Assembly (NCBI GenBank): GCA_016199015.1
Contig: JACQHN010000231.1
Location: 1 to 5,952, forward strand
Length of the DNA: 5,952 bases
Reading direction: 5' to 3'
DNA from: Nitrospira defluvii
GTDB lineage: Bacteria; Nitrospirota; Nitrospiria; Nitrospirales; Nitrospiraceae
Shown: in pieces, positions 4,033 to 5,952 of the stretch
Layout: every line of letters starts with the position of its first letter
How positions within the stretch are numbered: the first letter of the stretch is position 1
Program-made: the position numbers and the translations under genes
The notes under the pieces: generated by a model
What the model saw: the letters and a program-made list of their open reading frames with translations, nothing else
Database searches by the model: none
What the model was told of the DNA's origin: nothing

Positions 4033-4867
4033 GGGCGGACTTCCTACAAGTTACGGCGCAGGGGAATGTCACCCTTAGCCTGTAGGTGCGTCATCCCGAA
4101 ATGCGATTCGGGATCATGGGAGGAATTGTTTCAAATAATTCCCGAATTGTTGGAAATAAAGAATCCGGTTTTCGTCCGGTCCGTTGGCGGTCAATGAGGC
4201 CCAGGAGTCTCGGGAGACTCAGGGATACGCAATAGGCAGGGTACTTATGGGACTGGAGGGCCCAAGCTGTTGTTGTGGGGCGTGGTGGACTCGTTTAGCA
4301 AACCGGTGCCTTCGGCCACTCGGCCACCTCTCCGCAAGCCGTCATCCGCAGACCGCGTTTTGGGCTGTCGCGCGATATCCTTTGAGTGTGGATCCCCTTC
4401 TTCGTGAAGAAGAGGGGGGATCATACCCCAGAGCATGGAGCGCACTCAAGTGATTCTAGTGAATGATTTTCAGCGCAGGGTCGACTCGCGGATGCTTGGG
4501 CGGGACGGCAGTGAGTGGGAGCGTGGGAGGGCGAACTATCTCCTCCCGAATTCTTTGAGAATATCGATAAAGGTGGTATGCCAATGTGCAAGCACTCCCA
4601 TGCGATGGGTGTGGTCTGTGGTGTGGACGAGCCGTGCGTATCCTGGTTTATCCGGGGATAGGATGCGAGGTAAGCCTGTCTGGGATTGTGAGGTGGCCAT
4701 GCAGGGAGGATCAACGGCGGCCGAACGAATGACGCCGCTGGTCAGCAACATGCGCAGAGCGTGTGATTTTTGACGAGTTCGTGTGCGGAGAACTTTGTTG
4801 GAGCTTGCCATGGATCCTCGCGGTGCAGTGTGGTGGGTGAGAAGTGAGTTTGAAGTAGTCGTGACGA
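4023..4867. other. Gene-free region with inverted and direct repeats
   Basis: I find no convincing protein gene. Open frames on both strands have odd composition and no ribosome binding sites. Visible structure: ATCCCGAA/TTCGGGAT (4093-4100/4107-4114); two copies of GAATTGTTnnAAATAA at 4123-4138 and 4144-4159, 21 bases apart; GAGTCTC-GG-GAGACTC (4205-4220); the tRNA-Ser fragment (4293-4333); a long interrupted inverted repeat GATCCCC-TTCTTC / GAAGAA-...-GGGGATC (4391-4422), with outer arms TTGAGTG (4382-4388) and CACTCAA (4443-4449); and GTAGTCGT-g-ACGACTAC (4855-4871). The stretch looks like decayed or recombined DNA between two gene groups. Confidence 0.6.
4293..4333 (-). pseudogene. 5' half of tRNA-Ser (anticodon GCU), 3' half missing
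   Basis: On the minus strand from 4333: acceptor strand GGAGAGG, TG, D-arm GCC-GAGTGGCCGAA-GGC, A26, anticodon stem CCGGT, loop TTGCTAA (anticodon GCT), then AC. This is typical class II tRNA-Ser sequence. The 3' anticodon strand should read ACCGG, but the match stops after AC (4293). Neither the long variable arm, nor GTTCGA, nor a CCTCTCC acceptor partner follows. The break in the anticodon stem is a place where integrative elements often recombine, so this is probably a remnant of integration or excision rather than a functional gene. Confidence 0.75.
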
Positions 4868-5068
4868 CTACATCCAAAGAATACGACCAAGCTCCTCGTC
4901 GAGTTCTTTGGTGCGCTGACATTGGCTGCACCGAGCGAAGAGACCTTCGGTGCCGGGGGAGGTCTGCGAGCGAAGCAGCAGTTGGTATTTGTGTCCTCCG
5001 CAGAAGGGGCAGGCTTTGCCATGAAGTTCTCTGCGCACCGATCCAATTCGGCCGACTTGTTTATGCAT
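4868..5068 (-). CDS. Small zinc-ribbon protein (66 aa)
   Basis: The ATG at 5068 follows GGAGG by 4 bases (GGAGGCACTATG). The frame is open to a GTG at 5107, but no ribosome binding site supports that. The protein has CPFC (20-23) and CSQC (47-50), spaced as a zinc ribbon. Between the pairs runs GGHKYQLLLRSQTSPGTEGLFAR, and an acidic helix-like tail TKELDEELGRILWM ends the protein. I have a general impression of this type as a recurring unnamed environmental-bacterial zinc-ribbon protein. It stands alone, between a non-coding stretch downstream and an AT-rich stretch upstream. Its TAG lies inside the palindrome at 4855-4871. A nucleic-acid or protein-binding role is inference. Confidence 0.78.
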   Translation of the reverse strand: MHKQVGRIGSVRRELHGKACPFCGGHKYQLLLRSQTSPGTEGLFARCSQCQRTKELDEELGRILWM

Positions 5069-5372
5069 AGTGCCTCCGATGAAAGGGGGGCTGTTGCAGA
5101 AATCCACTCGCGGGTGCGTTCACCGTATGTAGTGATTCGCGCATGCCCAACAATACCGAGCCGGAGGGGTGGCGAGAATACCGTGGAGGAGGGGAGGGTG
5201 CACTAACCAAAGAGGGGGATGAGGAATGCAATTGGAATGACGAATTTGCACATTGTTAATAATTCGTCTAAATCAATGCTTTATGCATGTTAAGTTTGTG
5301 TAATAGATGCAGTGTTGTGGTCGGCGGTGTACGTCATCTTTACTGATGATATATACGAATAAATAAGTTCGT

Positions 5373-5459
5373 GGGTGAAGGCAGATCCCGCCAGGAGGAT
5401 GCCGAGACCTCTTGCTGCCCTGGGTGGGCACAACCAAAGCAGACACCTTCACCCTTTTT
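5373..5459 (+). ncRNA. Candidate structured RNA ending in a terminator-like stem
   Basis: GGGTGAAGG (5373-5381) pairs perfectly with CCTTCACCC (5446-5454), which is followed at once by five T. Inside the 64-base loop further stems are possible: AGGAGG with CCTCTT, TGCCC with GGGCA around tgggt, or alternatively GGCAG with CTGCC. A T-run directly after a 9-pair stem favours plus-strand transcription. TATATA at 5350-5355 is suitably placed as a -10, but no good -35 precedes it. It matches no RNA family I know. It could be a small RNA, a cis-regulatory leader or a chance fold. Confidence 0.3.
5446..5459 (+). terminator. T-run after a 9-bp stem, possible intrinsic terminator
   Basis: The 3' arm CCTTCACCC followed by TTTTT is the form of an intrinsic terminator, but its pairing partner is 64 bases upstream, so the hairpin needs internal folding to be compact. 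Confidence 0.35.
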
Positions 5460-5679
5460 CAGTCAACCATGCCGTCAGGTGGTCTCGCAAGTGCGTAGTT
5501 GTTCGGGGTGAGAATTCCTCGTCACAGGGTGGAACAGCGGTGAGCAGTCGCGGCCGAGGTGTGTTGCATCTTCAACCACTCACGGAAGGGTCGGAGGGAT
5601 AGAAAAAACAGTCTAACCGCTATGACTTGCTAATTTCGCCCCCGGATTGCCACAGTTTAGCCAGGCTCCATTCGATTGA

Positions 5680-5952
5680 AAGCTCGTCTGGTCAGGCCTA
5701 CAGTGGGTGGTCTTCAAGGAGACAGTCGGGCGACGAATTTCAATGACTATGAGATGGCCACAGTCTTCCTTGCCGAACGAGACGACCTACGGCTACGATC
5801 CCGCATCTAGCGCCAGCCATCCGCTGCTGCTCGACCCTCAGAACTTTGCCTATGATCCGGTGGGCAGTTGCACCACCAACGGCAGCGTGGCCAACCCCGG
5901 CAACCAACTCACGGGGGATGCCAACTTTGCCTATCAGTACGATGACGATAGC
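5680..5952 (+). pseudogene. RHS/YD-repeat protein fragment, open at the window edge
   Basis: The frame opens after a TGA at 5677-5679 and stays open to the window end. Its product contains successive YD-repeat-like motifs: GRRISMTM, TTYGYDPAS, NFAYDPVGS, NQLTGDANFAYQYDDD. In RHS/YD proteins the usual wording is TTYGYDPASRLTS, YDPVGNR and YQYDANGN. Here the repeats have small losses (YGYDPASSASHP, YDPVGSCTT). An ATG at 5743 lies within the frame but lacks a clear ribosome binding site, and the repeats begin upstream of it. RHS proteins normally run over a thousand residues, so only an internal or C-terminal piece is present. A degraded fragment is most likely; a true gene continuing past 5952 cannot be excluded. 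Confidence 0.65.

Larger units (their letters stand above)
5069..5679. other. Gene-free region, AT-rich centre, candidate RNA on the right
   Basis: No gene could be supported. Bases 5221-5370 are markedly richer in A+T than the rest of the window and contain ACGAATT/AATTCGT (5240-5246/5261-5267), ATGCAT and TATATA (5350-5355). Weak promoter-like hexamers exist on both strands, for example TTGCAC (5247-5252) and TAAATC (5270-5275) with a 17-base spacer on plus, but none is convincing. The right part holds the terminator-like structure at 5373-5459. A plus frame across 5375-5602 has no ribosome binding site and an implausible product. 5603-5679 is unremarkable. Confidence 0.5.

Noticed and set aside
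3988..4197. Plus-strand frame ending SWEELFQIIPELLEIKNPVFVRS
   Set aside because: The end looks protein-like, but the start overlaps the minus-strand promoter, there is no ribosome binding site, and the pleasing segment coincides with the direct repeat.
4435..4773. Plus-strand 112-codon frame, and the minus frame at 4536-4931
   Set aside because: Unusual composition, no ribosome binding site, no recognisable motif; the minus frame overlaps the zinc-ribbon gene.
5375..5602. Plus-strand 75-codon frame from a GTG
   Set aside because: No ribosome binding site, implausible composition, and it crosses the terminator-like structure at 5373-5459.

Overview
The window is a moderately GC-rich bacterial stretch made mostly of very small genes (54 to 124 codons) packed on the minus strand, each with a strong purine-rich ribosome binding site, with 1-13 base overlaps or single-digit gaps. 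This is the texture of a phage-derived or other integrated mobile region rather than core chromosome. The supporting cast fits: a tRNA directly abutting one operon, a truncated tRNA-Ser, a GIY-YIG nuclease domain, several tiny zinc-ribbon proteins and a broken phage-type helix-turn-helix regulator. The small zinc-ribbon types and the YD/RHS fragment remind me of Nitrospirota and similar environmental bacteria. That placement is a guess, and no taxonomic marker is present. No integrase, transposase or replication gene is visible.

Layout, right to left in the direction of most transcription. (1) 5680-5952 (+): an RHS/YD-repeat coding fragment running off the window. (2) 5069-5679: no convincing gene, an AT-rich stretch, then a hairpin-rich segment ending in a terminator-like stem plus T-run (5373-5459) that may be a small RNA. 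(3) 4868-5068 (-): a 66-residue zinc-ribbon protein. (4) 4023-4867: essentially gene-free, with several inverted repeats, a two-turn direct repeat and the 5' half of a tRNA-Ser(GCU). (5) 3997-3470 (-): a promoter, a zinc-ribbon protein and a GIY-YIG nuclease domain lying in different frames. (6) 3456-1553 (-): a near-consensus promoter and an eight-cistron operon of small proteins. Its last cistron, an XRE/Cro-like DNA-binding protein, is interrupted by an amber codon. (7) 1357-1551 (+): a small basic protein convergent with that operon. (8) 1198-875 (-): a small acidic protein. (9) 613-874: a repeat- and hairpin-rich spacer. (10) 612-1 (-): two coupled small genes followed after 7 bases by a tRNA-Arg(ACG) that runs off the window.

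The most informative regulatory signal is that the two main promoters, at 3428-3456 and 4004-4032, both have 17-base spacers carrying the same heptamer CTATCAT at exactly the same spacer position, each inside a (near-)palindrome. This suggests one repressor controls both the nuclease/zinc-ribbon unit and the small-protein operon. The HTH protein at the end of the operon is the natural candidate, and as sequenced it is inactivated. No function can be assigned to most of the small proteins; the text below says what can be seen in each.
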